Shown here: one piece after another, positions 49,630 to 62,174 of the stretch | Layout of the letters: each line of letters starts with the position of its first letter | Position numbering within the stretch: position 1 is the stretch's first letter | Source of the DNA: Vanilla planifolia | Taxonomy: Eukaryota; Streptophyta; Magnoliopsida; Asparagales; Orchidaceae | Direction: 5' to 3' | Assembly (NCBI GenBank): GCA_023846275.1 | Contig: JAIUJO010000292.1 | Location: 531,260 to 595,259 of the forward strand | Length of the DNA: 64,000 bases | Translations under genes and position numbers: made by a program | Notes under the pieces: generated by a model | Database searches by the model: none | What the model was told of the DNA's origin: nothing | What the model saw: the letters and a program-made list of their open reading frames with translations, nothing else

Positions 49630-52600
49630 AACACTATTTCCTATACATAAGTATTATTTAGTCTCTTCCGCATCTTTCAAATAAGGTAATCCAACATTCA
49701 ACATGTAATGATAATCACATGGGCATCCATGATTGGTTCTAAGAGTCTTAAGAACCACAAGTAGTCACCAATATAACAAAGCACACCTTTAGGATTTCCC
49801 ATAAGACTAATTATGTAATTGTTCCCTTCTAAGGCTAGCCATATAATGGCTTCCTACAAATTCTAGAGTTTCTTACCATGAAATGTGATACTCCAACTAT
49901 AGCTTTAACCATTCATATTTAACTAACACCGAGCAAATAGAGTGGGATAGCTAACATGTTTATCTTCTTAGCGAGTGTCGATAATTTATAGTCAACTATA
50001 TCTAAATGCCTTAGGGTTCCCACTAAATCCTAATTTAGCTATCTAGAATTTCTTAACCCATTTTTCTTATTTTTAATCTTGCCCACATTTTGTTTTGGAT
50101 CCTTCCTATCGAAGCTAACCATGGAGTTCATAATGGCTTGGCTTTTACCCTAGGGGGCTATATTTAACCTATTGCTAGTATAATTAAGTCTCAATTTACA
50201 CAAGTATTATTAATGGCACTTATGAACCCAAGACAATTTGTAGTCATCATAATGATCATAAGGCCACTTCTAAGCCCCCACACATTCCTTGAATCACCAT
50301 TGAGAGTGTCATCATGTGACATAAGACCTTAAATAAAACTACTTGTTGTCTTATCCAAATAATATTTTCAATCTAAGGTCTTGTAAACGCCTTTATCATG
50401 TTATTTACTTGGCCAAACCTACCACAACCCTATGTCTTATTCCATGTTCGGCCACTTTCTAATAAGATCTTGGTTGAGAGCCCAGCTAACCAAAGCATAA
50501 TTTGCATTATGCATAAGGTTCACCAATAGTATTTCTTGAGCATGTTATAACAACCTTTTATTATAGCTCCCATTTCTTATATATTTTTTCTATGCCTTTG
50601 AACATGTTTCCAAGGCTATGCTTACATTACATATTCATATCAAAGCACCTTAAAGATACAATTTGACTATGCTATGGATTATGAATGATCTCCAAGACCT
50701 TTACCATAATGTCCAGCCATAACCTTAGTAATGTTAGCCATAATCATACTCTTTGGTTATTAATCGTATCCTTAATTAACCTAATCTTATTGGAAGGGCT
50801 TAAATTGGGCCCTCGAAGGCTTTCTGACTAGCAACCAAGAATCACACATATCTTAGAATCCATTTAGTTTCTCTCTTGGGTTGAACCAATACCTCCTATA
50901 ACTTGTGAACCCATGGTTCCATGCTTCACAAGTAGTCTCTAGATGATCGAATGGTTGGCTGCAACATTATCTAGTGTTTTTTTATTTATTTCCATGCTCC
51001 TTTAAATTGTTTATTACTTAATCTTTAGTATAACCTATATCACATTACATTTCCTACATTTTTTATCCATGATTTCAACCATTAAGTGCACATTTATTCC
51101 GTGTCATGCTATCAACTAAACTTGTGAGCAATTTCAAGTGCAATTGTGGTGCCTCACATTGAAAATAAATTTCAGACAATAAGGTTACATGAAAAAATAT
51201 ACAATAAAGTTTCAATTTTATACATATCTTTATTCATGGAATGAAACTCTTTGTTTATTTATGAAATAATCAAGAAGTAATTCTTACATTTAATTTATAT
51301 TATCAAACATCAATTCAACTTAGAAAGAAGAACTTGACTAAGCATCCTCACACTTAACAACATATAACAAGAAAACAAGGCTAATATGTCTAGGTTATGA
51401 GGGTTATATTTGATTAAATTCTTTTCTAAAGACTTACCATGATTTTCTAATTCTTAAACTATGACCATGATGATCTTAGCATAATCCATAAATGCTTAGA
51501 CAACCAACATAGATAACCAACAAGGCATAAATTTATCATGCTTTTCACTTATTTTACATGGTGATGTCTATGTTAATAAGTTTTTTGATTAAACAAATTG
51601 CTATTCCAAAATCATCTTCCATATATATCAATAATTAATGATATACCTGCAATATATGGTCATGTAATCTACTAGAAACATTGCCTTTTTTATAGCTCAA
51701 GTAGAAACATTGCATAAGAAAGAGTGAAATTGAACCATTCATTTACTAAAATAAATCTCCCTATATCTTGGGTAGAAGTAATTTCTTTCTTTTTTAACAA
51801 GTTTTATGAAAAAAATAACTAATTATTGTCACAATCAGTTACCAAGGCTTCATAAACATTTTCACAAAGCAATTGCTTTTATCTTAGCTTAGATATGAGC
51901 TAAGTTTATTATATGAACTCAAGTATTATCTTACCTTGAAAAGTCATTTAGATTACTTCTCTTTTATAAGATCTATCCTTTCTTTAAAGCATTAGCCCAT
52001 ATTCCTCTTTTCCTCTTAGCTTATCTTACTTTTTGTCTTGGTATCATCTAAGTTGGCTCTTCCAAATTCCCTTTTTATGGTGAAGTTTTTTTTTGAATTA
52101 CAAGCATACTTTAATGGCTCATATAGCCTTGGCTACATCACCTTAAACAAAGACTTCAATTTAAGATAAACTAGTTTTTCGGTGGAGTATACATAATTCA
52201 CTATTTTAAATTAACCTCTTCTAATTACACCCTTTTTTGTCTTTTATATGAAGCTCCTTAAACATAAGAATCTATGAAAGATACAATAATAGATTTTTCT
52301 TTCTCTTATATTCATCTTTTTTTATGATATTCCTAAATGCACCATATACAAATGTTTTTCTTTTAATTCTCTTATCTTAAACCACCAACTACTAATATTT
52401 AAGAATCCAATCCATATCTAATCAAACATTCCTGGTAGGGTAGAAATAAGGATGAGAGAAAAAGTTAATAATATAAATAAACTTATAAGCTCATCTTAAA
52501 GTATTAAGCCTAATCAATATTCATGTGTTACAACTCAAGTCTTGCAATTCCACAATGCTTTTAAGTTTATATATAAAATTCAAAAATCAAAAACTCAATT

Positions 52601-53165
52601 TATGCAAATCAATTTTTTAAATATATTTAATTTTTAAATTTTAATTAAAAAATCATACACCTTAGTTAAATAAATATTTATTATATCGCCAAAAATATTA
52701 GGTATATAGCACCACTTGTTATCAGCAAAATATGGATAATAAATGTAATTCATTATTACCAATTAAGTCTAATAATGATAGTTTGGAATCAAATTTATAT
52801 TTATTATTTTTTATCTAATAATCGAGGTTTTAGAATTTTCATAATTATAAATATAACTCTAAATTACATTCCAATACTTTTTTTACCACATTTTATATTC
52901 ATGTATAACAGATTTTTGATGTCATTAATCTTCACCAATATTTTGATAATATATTTCTGCATTTTCTTTAACAAAATATGGGAATAATCTTTTAGCTAAA
53001 AAATTTTATCAAAATCATTTTCACACAAGCTCATAAAAAGATCAATAAGATATTTATTAATTATTGGGTAGAATAGAAAATCATACCAAGTTGATCTCAT
53101 CACAACAAATGTACAAAATTTAGCAATTGTTAAGAATTAATATGTCATATATATGGTTGACTAAT
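49630..53165. repeat. Block A4, dispersed repeat with a short tail of block B
   Basis: The first ~65 bases match the right end of block B (compare 49,640-49,695 with 8,585-8,640 and 11,525-11,580). The rest matches A1 (11,580-13,640) and A3 (32,920-36,285). It is not next to a LINE. The best-conserved part is 49,700-50,340 against 11,590-12,230. No known protein family recognised. Because A4 carries a piece of B, A and B were joined before it moved. Confidence 0.72.
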
Positions 53166-56100
53166 TTATTTAATAAAGGATTTAAGCATGAATCCCAAAC
53201 ATTAAAAGTGTTTAAGATGAATTGATTAACTTTGTCTTTAAAACATTACTATTCAAAAATTTTAGAAATAATAAAGGTTGAAAGATGTTATATTAATTCT
53301 GATTCACACTTGTTCAAAAATATATATAGACAAAATTGCATGATGAGGTGAAATAATTCAGATTCCAAGTTTTTCAAAACTTCAAAATTTAGTTACCAAT
53401 TGTAAATAAATAGATAATATATCTAGTTAATTGATACAAAATATTGAAAAATGAGATAATCATAGCAAATTGTATAAACGTTATGATGTAAACAAAATTA
53501 ACAAAAATTGTTAAGACATCTACATAATTGATACAATTTGAATTTAACATCAAGAATTGATTTAAATAGAATAATAAATGATACCAACTAATAATTTTAT
53601 TATTTACTAGACTTTTAAATTTTGAGCTTATAAGATCTATCATAATTTTTTTCTTGCTTACTAAAACAAAGACATCTGTTGCCTAAAGCTTTGACTCATA
53701 TTTATTTCGTTTAGTAACATAATTCAATTAAATAAACTACGTGGAGATCCTGCTTAACATTTTTTTTAACTCAAACATTATATTGCTTTCAAACTCTAGT
53801 TTAAATTACAAAAATATTTAAACGAAAAATCATATAAATTAAAACTTTTATAGACTTATGATCTAATTCTTATAAAGTAAATTTAATAAACACTAATCAT
53901 GTAGATTTATAAGAATAATCTAAATTACACTTCATTCAGTAATTTGAATTAACCCTATAGTAAGTAATGCCCCTAGGTTTAATGCTGGAGATTTTATGAT
54001 AAGGATTTCTCTTATTTATCCTACAATTTTCATTGCATTGTATATTTATTATATTTAATTGTAAAATAAAGTTTTTAAAGAAATATATAAAGAACAACAT
54101 GAATTTTGAAAATATGTAATTTTTTTTGACAAGAAATAAGAAATAACTTTAGTTTAAAAGAAATAGCACAACTAAGAAAATCATTAATGTAAAATATTAT
54201 TTAAATTTTAAAAATTATGTCATACTATGTATGAAATAGTTTTCTTGATACTATGATGATTGAAGATCTACCATTATTAGTAAATAATATAACTTGGAAA
54301 GCTATCAGCAACATAAAAATCATAAATTGAAACGTTAACAAGAAAAATGTTTTGAATAATCAATGCACTACAAATTTTGTATTCGAGTTTTTTTTAATAA
54401 TATGATCACAAAAAATTTGTTAGTTTATAAAACCTTTCAAAAAATTGGAAAAAATAAATTAGTGTTGAAGTTAAATATTTAAGATTTTATTTAATATGCT
54501 GATATTTCAAGTAAAAGATATAATATTTATTTAAAAATCAAAAACAAGGTATCAAAGATACAATAATATATAAATATAAAAATCTTAAGAAAGAAACTGA
54601 TAAAAAAATTGAAATTTCTTATATAATACTAAATATTAAAAAATTAAAGCATAAAATATTACTCACAACATTTAAATTATAATAGGACTATAAATTTTTC
54701 CAATTGCAAAACTTTTATAAAAGATAAATTTCATAAAAAAATTTTTATTACAACGAAATATTCAAAATAATTAAAACTATGTTGACATAATGCTAATAGA
54801 GAAAGATCATAATATTTTAAATAAAATATCTTTCATATGAAATAAAAATGTACATTCAACAATAATTTTAAATTCTTTGGAAATTATATACATAAGGCAT
54901 TATAATTAAGTCAAACTATAACAATTGCTATAACAAAAGTTTAGATTGTGATACCTTAAACAAAATAACTTAGTTTAAATAAGAATGACATAAAAGTTAA
55001 AAAAATATAAATCATAAATAAAACAATATACTAAACGTAAAATAAAACATTTTGAAAGTCAATTAATACATTTATTTATGAAAAAAAACATCCTTAAAAG
55101 TTATGCAAATAGTACTTGATGTCCCAAATAAAAACTTATTAAAATGTAATGCAAACAAAATAATAAATTTAACATATGTAGATATTCATCATGATAATAT
55201 AACTTCTTAAATATTAAGAATTATGACCCAATTATAAAATAATTTCATCATGAGAAGTATGATAAATTTACCATAAGATAAATTTTATAACTAATTTATT
55301 TAAAATCTAAAAGGCTATACTTTTATAGCGTAACATGTAAATAGCTAAAACATCAAGCATTAGGATGTTCATCATATCTTTAGCAAACATTGTAGTTGAT
55401 TTGAAGAATGGTTTTGACCATCTCTATTTGATCATTGGCTTGTGACGAGAAATGGTGACAAAATATACTTTTTGTTTGCACGATAAAGTTAATGAATGAC
55501 CTTTGTATAATATTTCAAGATTTAATATGCTTTTTTCATTATATTTATGATGTTATATATTAATCAAGATGCATTATTAATTAGCATAACATAAAATTAT
55601 TTTCAACTTTCAAATAATTTATATATTCACTATTTCTTATGTTACTAAGGTTTAATTATTTTTTATATTATGTATTTAATTTTTTTATATTCATTATTTT
55701 TTGTTATCTATCAATCGTTTTTAGTTTAATTGTTTTGTAAAATACACATTCCTCCAAAATCTAACATTAATATATTTTTTCATATTTTTTTAACTATTTT
55801 TTTTCCATATTATAGATTTATTTTTTTAATTTCTATAATATTTTATTTGTTCATATATGTGTATTTCTTTATTTTTGAAGATTACGTCAACTTATTTTTG
55901 ATATATGATACATATATTATTAAAAGCTTTTATTATTTATTTTAATGAGATATTTTAGTTTACGTTAGATTTGCTTTTTGTATTAGATTTTTTTTACATC
56001 CAAATAGTTGAAAACATGTGTGAAAAATAAAAATCATGAACATTATTTCTCTTTTGAAATATTTAACTCTATACCTGTATTATGTCGTGGAACGAGTTTT

Positions 56101-56860
56101 TAGATAAAATCAGCCTAAAAACAATCTTCGTGTAACATTTAAATATTAAATTTATGGCAATAGTAAATATCGGTTTTTAGAAAATAATAATGAAGATAGA
56201 CAAAGAGTATAAAATCATTTTGCAATTTGAAATTTCTATACATTAACAAATGTTTTAAATATAACAAAATATAAAATTATTTAGATCGCTAAATATCTCA
56301 ATTACTTAAATCATTTTTAACCAAGTTCTATCTATTTCATCTAAACATGTAATCACAAAAAATAACTTGTGTAAAAAAACTTTATAATTGCAGTAATCGT
56401 AGATACAATAAAAAATTAATAAAACTACAAATATTAATGAATTTCTAAATATTAAATTATTTCTATAATACAAATTTAATAAATATTAATTTATTTAAAA
56501 TATCTTTAAAAGAGTAAAAAAAATTATGAAAGTGAAAAATTAAAATCATTATAAATACAAGCAATTGATAGCTTAGTTGGTGACCTAAGAACAAAAATTA
56601 GCTTGATCAAAATAATAAAAATGAATTCATGATTAAAAATTTCAAAATAATTAACTTTTTAAATTTGTTAAACTCCAATATGCCATTAACTTTCAAAAAG
56701 ATATTACAAATTTTTTAATAAATTTAAAATAACTAATAAACTAAAATAATAAATCTTTAAAACTTTCTTATTAAAATACTAATTAAAAATAACATACATA
56801 ATGCATCACCAACAAGTTTTTCAATTTGTTGTTTATTAATGCAAAGTGTCATCATAATTA
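53166..56860. other. Extremely AT-rich stretch, no genes seen
   Basis: About 3.7 kb in which G and C are rare even for this window. Short frames occur by chance and have no motif. No repeat matches within the window were found. It begins where block A4 homology to A3 ends. Confidence 0.55.
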
Positions 56861-59800
56861 AGTGAAATAATAATGTGTAATACAAATAAAAATATATATT
56901 ATAATGACAAACAAAACTATCGAAAGGAGTTTAATAGTGCATTAAAAAGGGAATTAATTTATTTTTGTGGTGGTGCAATGTGCAAAATCTTACGAATCAC
57001 TAGACTTTTTCGAATAAAATTAGTTTTGCATTTGATAAAAATAGAATTGGTATCAAGAAAACTAGGAAAATTAAGAAACATTTTCTACAAAACTTAACAG
57101 GAAGATACTGACAAGAAACTTTTGTAGTCTAACTACATGTTAATGAAATACCAATTCTCAGATGCATCAAGGATAAAATCCAATACATGGCCTAGTGTGC
57201 ATTGGATAAAACATTTGATTACAAAGATGTAAAGTCGTCAGTCTCAATGAGCTATTAGATATGGTCACTAACTTATAATGTGTAGCTAAGAAATATTCTA
57301 CTTGGGATTATTTGAGATAAAAATAGCTAATTTTAAAATGTAGACTATATTTATGGTGCACCAATTGTCCTTTAAAGATTTTAACATTAACATTATTGAT
57401 ATTGAATAACCTTTACCATTCTTGAAAACCCTAATGAACCTTAAATTTTAACTTACTTCAAAGAGATCATAATTTGCAAAATGATGATTCAATTGATCAT
57501 GCTTTTATTTATTAAAAAAAGCTAAATAGACATAGGTTAACTTTTTTAAATAATTTAAACATAAATCTGCTTAATATCTAAAAGATCATGAAATTGATTA
57601 CAAAATAAGGCAAGCTAAGTTATATGAAATCAGTCATAATCATGTTATCCACTTTAATATCATAGAATGTTTAGAAAGCTAGTAGTGTTAATAACATTAC
57701 AAATTTAAATCAAACAAAAACAAATGTTATATGTAATATTAAAGAGATTTGTCATCTCATAAAAAATTATTATCTCCTCATTAAAACTTCGTTGTAGGAA
57801 GATTTAAACAAGTTTTTTTTGGAATCATTAATCAATTTGGAAGAAACTAAGCAATAATAGTGCAGTGACGTGGTTCCTGTTACTAATTTTGTGGATGTAG
57901 TTTAACATCACTAGTGAGAATGTAAGTGCCAATTGTTGTGTTCTTGTTGTTGGAATTATTTGGAACTATTTAGAAGAACTGAGTTTGGCATCTTTTTAGA
58001 TTGAAATAAATCAAATAATAAATGAAGTCAAGATAACGGTGATAATTAGGGGTCTGTAATTATGTAGCTAATTGCAATTTGGCAATTCATACATTTTAGT
58101 AGATTGTGGTGTGTTATTTATTGTATTCCAATATGTAAAAAATATATCATCAAAGTTAGCTAATTGTATGTTGCAAGGGAAAAAGTTTGCTAGATATACA
58201 ATAGAGCTTTGTATACAAAGAAAGCAATAAAGTGGGCATATCTTTATCTAAATCAACTACAATAAAAACTTCAACAAGTATATGCTGCGAACAACCAATT
58301 ATAAATAAATGCGAAGTTGTTATTAATATAGACAAAATACTACTTCCATGCATCCTATGATCATAAAGGACATGACATTTAAAATGTTGAATATGTTTCC
58401 TATATATATGGGTAGAATAAGCTATTTGATGTTTTTACATATTTTTTACAATACAAATAATGTTTTCATAAGATAGGCACTTGTACTTTTGAGAGTTACT
58501 ATTCATGTGCACCAAAATTCATAACATCAAAAAACATGAATAGCTATGGGTGGTGAACACTTTTCATCATAACCCATTATTTCTTTAGAAGAACATTAAT
58601 AATTGATGGATAAAAAAAGTGCGTAACAAAGAAAATATTGTCAAACTAACATACTATTATGATGCAACACCTCTTCAAATAATAACACTATGTAAGAAAA
58701 AATTGGCCAGGTCCATAACATACTATCTTTGCATACTTAGAGTAGTTCAAAGGTCATCAAAGAATTGTGCATAATACACTAACATCATCTATGCCTATTA
58801 TACTATCATCTAGGTTTACTTGGTTATCAATAATATTGTTCATCTTATTAGACTATTTATTGTGGAAATTTATTTGCAAAGAAGAATAAATTAATGCAAT
58901 ATTTGATTATGAGTGTATGTAGTGCATCTCACCTCTTATGCTAGATGGACTCAATTTATATTTACATCAAGCTAATATGTTTGGCAACTTTCACAATGAT
59001 GCGATACCTTTTCAAAGATATGGATATTCACATATGACATATACAAAAATTGACATGAGTGTAACAGCAATGTTGACTCTATATTTCAATTAACAGTATG
59101 ATGTTTACCCACTTCCTTGGTTGTAATGGATTATTCACCATTTTCGTTGACAACTTCCACGATGTGCCTTTCACATGTCCTACTAAATAGTTAGAAAAAA
59201 TTAGAATAGCCTATAAGGAAATCTATACTCAATTTTTTGGATGAGTAAAGAAGTGAATTGTGCCAAATATAATTTAATGTTTAGTATGGGAATATCAAAG
59301 TTATGAATGAAAATGACTTTTTGTTTTTTAAGTTTGAGATAAACCCAATTTATGATGTGTCATGGGATGCCACTTCTAACAAGAAATCCTAATCATGAAG
59401 ATTTAAAGTATGTCATATAGAAAATGATGAACAAATATGTGGTTTGCACTATTGAATCATTTGTTTATTACTAGAAGTTTGTTATGATTAATTCAGTATT
59501 TGAGGCCAACCATTTATACACTCTTAGTGACATTGTGGTCTTAGTGGGAATTTTCATTGAACTTGATTGCATAACATGACAAATGGCCTTAATTGCCAAA
59601 TATTATTAATTTAGGATGTGTAGAAGGAATTTCTATAGTAGGACTTAAGAGGTAAGGAAATGATGAAAAGTATAACGAAAATGATGGGCACAAATTAAAA
59701 TCATAAATCAGATATCCAATCATCACCTAAAATACCTAGGTTGCAACTTATGATTATGTACTTATGTAGATAAAGAAAACATTAATGCTAATATAAAATA

Positions 59801-62155
59801 CTCTATCATTTTATTCCATAATAGAGCATTCAATAAATAGTAATACTAAACCTAAAATCAAAATAAAAACTAAATAAAATATTTTTCTTGTTGAAAACAT
59901 GCAAAAACATACAATGTGTTGGTAAGAATGAAAATATCATGGGGAACTTATGTGAAACACTAAAAACAATATTGGAATAAAAATATAGTAAACTAAATAA
60001 ACCAAAATATAATATTTTTACTCAATTATAATCATAAGATAAGTTGTCTGACTTCAATACAAATCACTAAGAGAAACTCTATCTATCTTGTGATGTTGTG
60101 CTCGAACTGAATTTTCATCAAGCTTAGTATTGATTTTATGATCTTGCCAAACATCTAATTTCATATTACATAGTTGATGGATTACAATATCAATCAAAAA
60201 AACTTATCAAAAACCACCATATAGAACATGAAAAAGAGAATTACCAACCTAACTCAAAAAGAAGTTGAAGAAACTATTCTACTTTTGTTGCTTTATTAGA
60301 TTTTATTGGGTAGTTTTTTGCATCATTTTGATAGTCTTTTTTTAGCCTTGCAAAGCATAAAATTAAGCTTGTTGGCATGACAAAATTGCCATGCTCTTTA
60401 AGAGTTTATCTTTTATTGAACTCTTGCAAAATATATGTTAGTTTGTTTGTAGATTGTTCTAGTCTATGATCAAGTAGCTATTAATTGAATTCAGGTCACA
60501 TAGACAAATAGCATGTACTGTTTCAGAGATAATTTGACAAGTTTCATTCATGCACTAGTTTTGCTAAAGTACTAGGCTTTTGTTTGCAAAGCTTGTTGTC
60601 TATTTAAGGTGATAATATGTTTTTTATAGAGGAATATATAAAAAGCAAGGAGAATAATCACTAGCAAAACATTCACAATTTTGAGGATGACAATTGGAAT
60701 GTGAAGTAACTTTTATAGTCATATATATTAAAAATCTTGGATAAACTGAATTGTTTAACACGTATTGCTTGAATTTGAAATGTTTCATAATTTTTCTCTT
60801 CATCGTGAGAAATTAGAGATAGAACCTCAAGTTGAAATGGATAATGCAATATGCAAAATATTTGTTGTTTTGTTTTATTTCCTTGAGAAAAAACAAAAAT
60901 CATTCATGCCATATCAACATTATAGCTTTTTGAATCTAAATTATAATCAAGATTTCCTAATAAACAAGGTATAAAAGTTATGGTTCAATGCAAGATATGG
61001 ATGCTTATTTAGCAAATGTTTTTATCAACAATGCCTACTTATTTTTTGCCACATTGAAGGGAATAAACAATGTATCATGTTCCCATGACACTACCCTCAT
61101 GATGAAACCATTAATCATAGTTGATGTTGCTATAAATATTCACAATCAATTTTCAATTCTTTCGCTTCGATGACTACCAACTTACAACAATACTTAACTA
61201 TTGGATGCATTTTCATAGCTTAAGAATTTATTAGACTAGAAGTAAATCAATAATAAGGAAATAAAAATAGAAGAATTAGTTAAATAGGTCGTTACTATAA
61301 ATTATCATATACAATAAGATAAGAATAAAAAACTGCACATGAAGTTGACACTCTCATCCACTTCCATGATCAAAATTATACCCTAAATTTTTTGTAGTGT
61401 TGGAATTTTTTGATAGGGAACTTTTGGAGCCACCACAACTTACATAGGCTACAAGTTATTTCACAATATACGTTTACCCCCATCTTGGCTCGATGATTAT
61501 GAACAATGAACCTACCAATATTGTAAACTATTGCATGTGTTTTCGTATTATCATTTGAGATAGAAAAATATGGTTTTTATTTTAGAACTTCTCTAATAAC
61601 CTCACTTATTCCTTACAACAAGGGCACAAAATAAGGACTAACTCCTATATTGCTACAATAGCTCACTAGAAGTACTAAAAGTATCCCTAAATGGCAAAAG
61701 TTTAATGTGAATATATTTTTTATGACTTTTTACTCTATTAAAGTTTGCTATATTTACCATGAAGGGATCACTACTCTAGATTAAGTCGCAAAATTTACTC
61801 TATATGATGATGTTTTGTGAGACTAGAGCATGCCCCTTCCTAAATGTTTTTGTTTGCTTTTGTTGTATTATTATTTGTTTGTATATCAATGATGTCATAT
61901 TAGTATAAGATTTATCAAAAGTTTTTTAAAAAGCAAATGTTTAGAGGATAAGCACTTAGCCTAGCCTTATAGTGTATTGATCATGGGCCAAAAAAGTAGA
62001 GATAAGGAACCTAAAAGAGAAGAACACATACACGCACCCACACCCAAAGGCCCAAGCAAATAAAAGAAAGCTTGTCACAGGCACATATGAATGTCGCATT
62101 TCACTCTAGTTATGCTGGTGGATCCATATCTACACACTAAGGGCTCAAACTTATG
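56861..62155. other. Unassigned region
   Basis: Slightly less AT-rich than the stretch before. A 51-codon frame at 58,938-59,093 (plus) has a protein-like composition, containing MFGNFHNDAIPFQRYGYS, and similar-looking sequence continues in other frames to about 59,260. I do not recognise the family. Two successive short frames at 60,765-60,974 and 60,988-61,173 are also unassigned. This may be a further decayed transposon. Confidence 0.35.
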
Positions 62156-62156
62156 G

Positions 62157-62172
62157 CATTGGCTCTAATACC
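62157..62172 (-). promoter_or_regulatory. Possible LTR-retrotransposon primer-binding site
   Basis: The plus strand reads TTGGCTCTAATACCAC, the reverse complement of the common plant primer-binding site TGGTATCAGAGCC (initiator tRNA-Met) with one change (TTAGAGCC). Followed two bases on by TGCATCTTAG, which would be the CA end of a minus-strand 5' LTR. The body of such an element would lie to the left, but no gag was recognised. Confidence 0.45.
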
Positions 62173-62174
62173 AC

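Noticed and set aside
60673..61173. Short neighbouring frames as a gene with an intron
   Set aside because: No splice-site or family evidence ties them together, and frames of this length are expected by chance even here.
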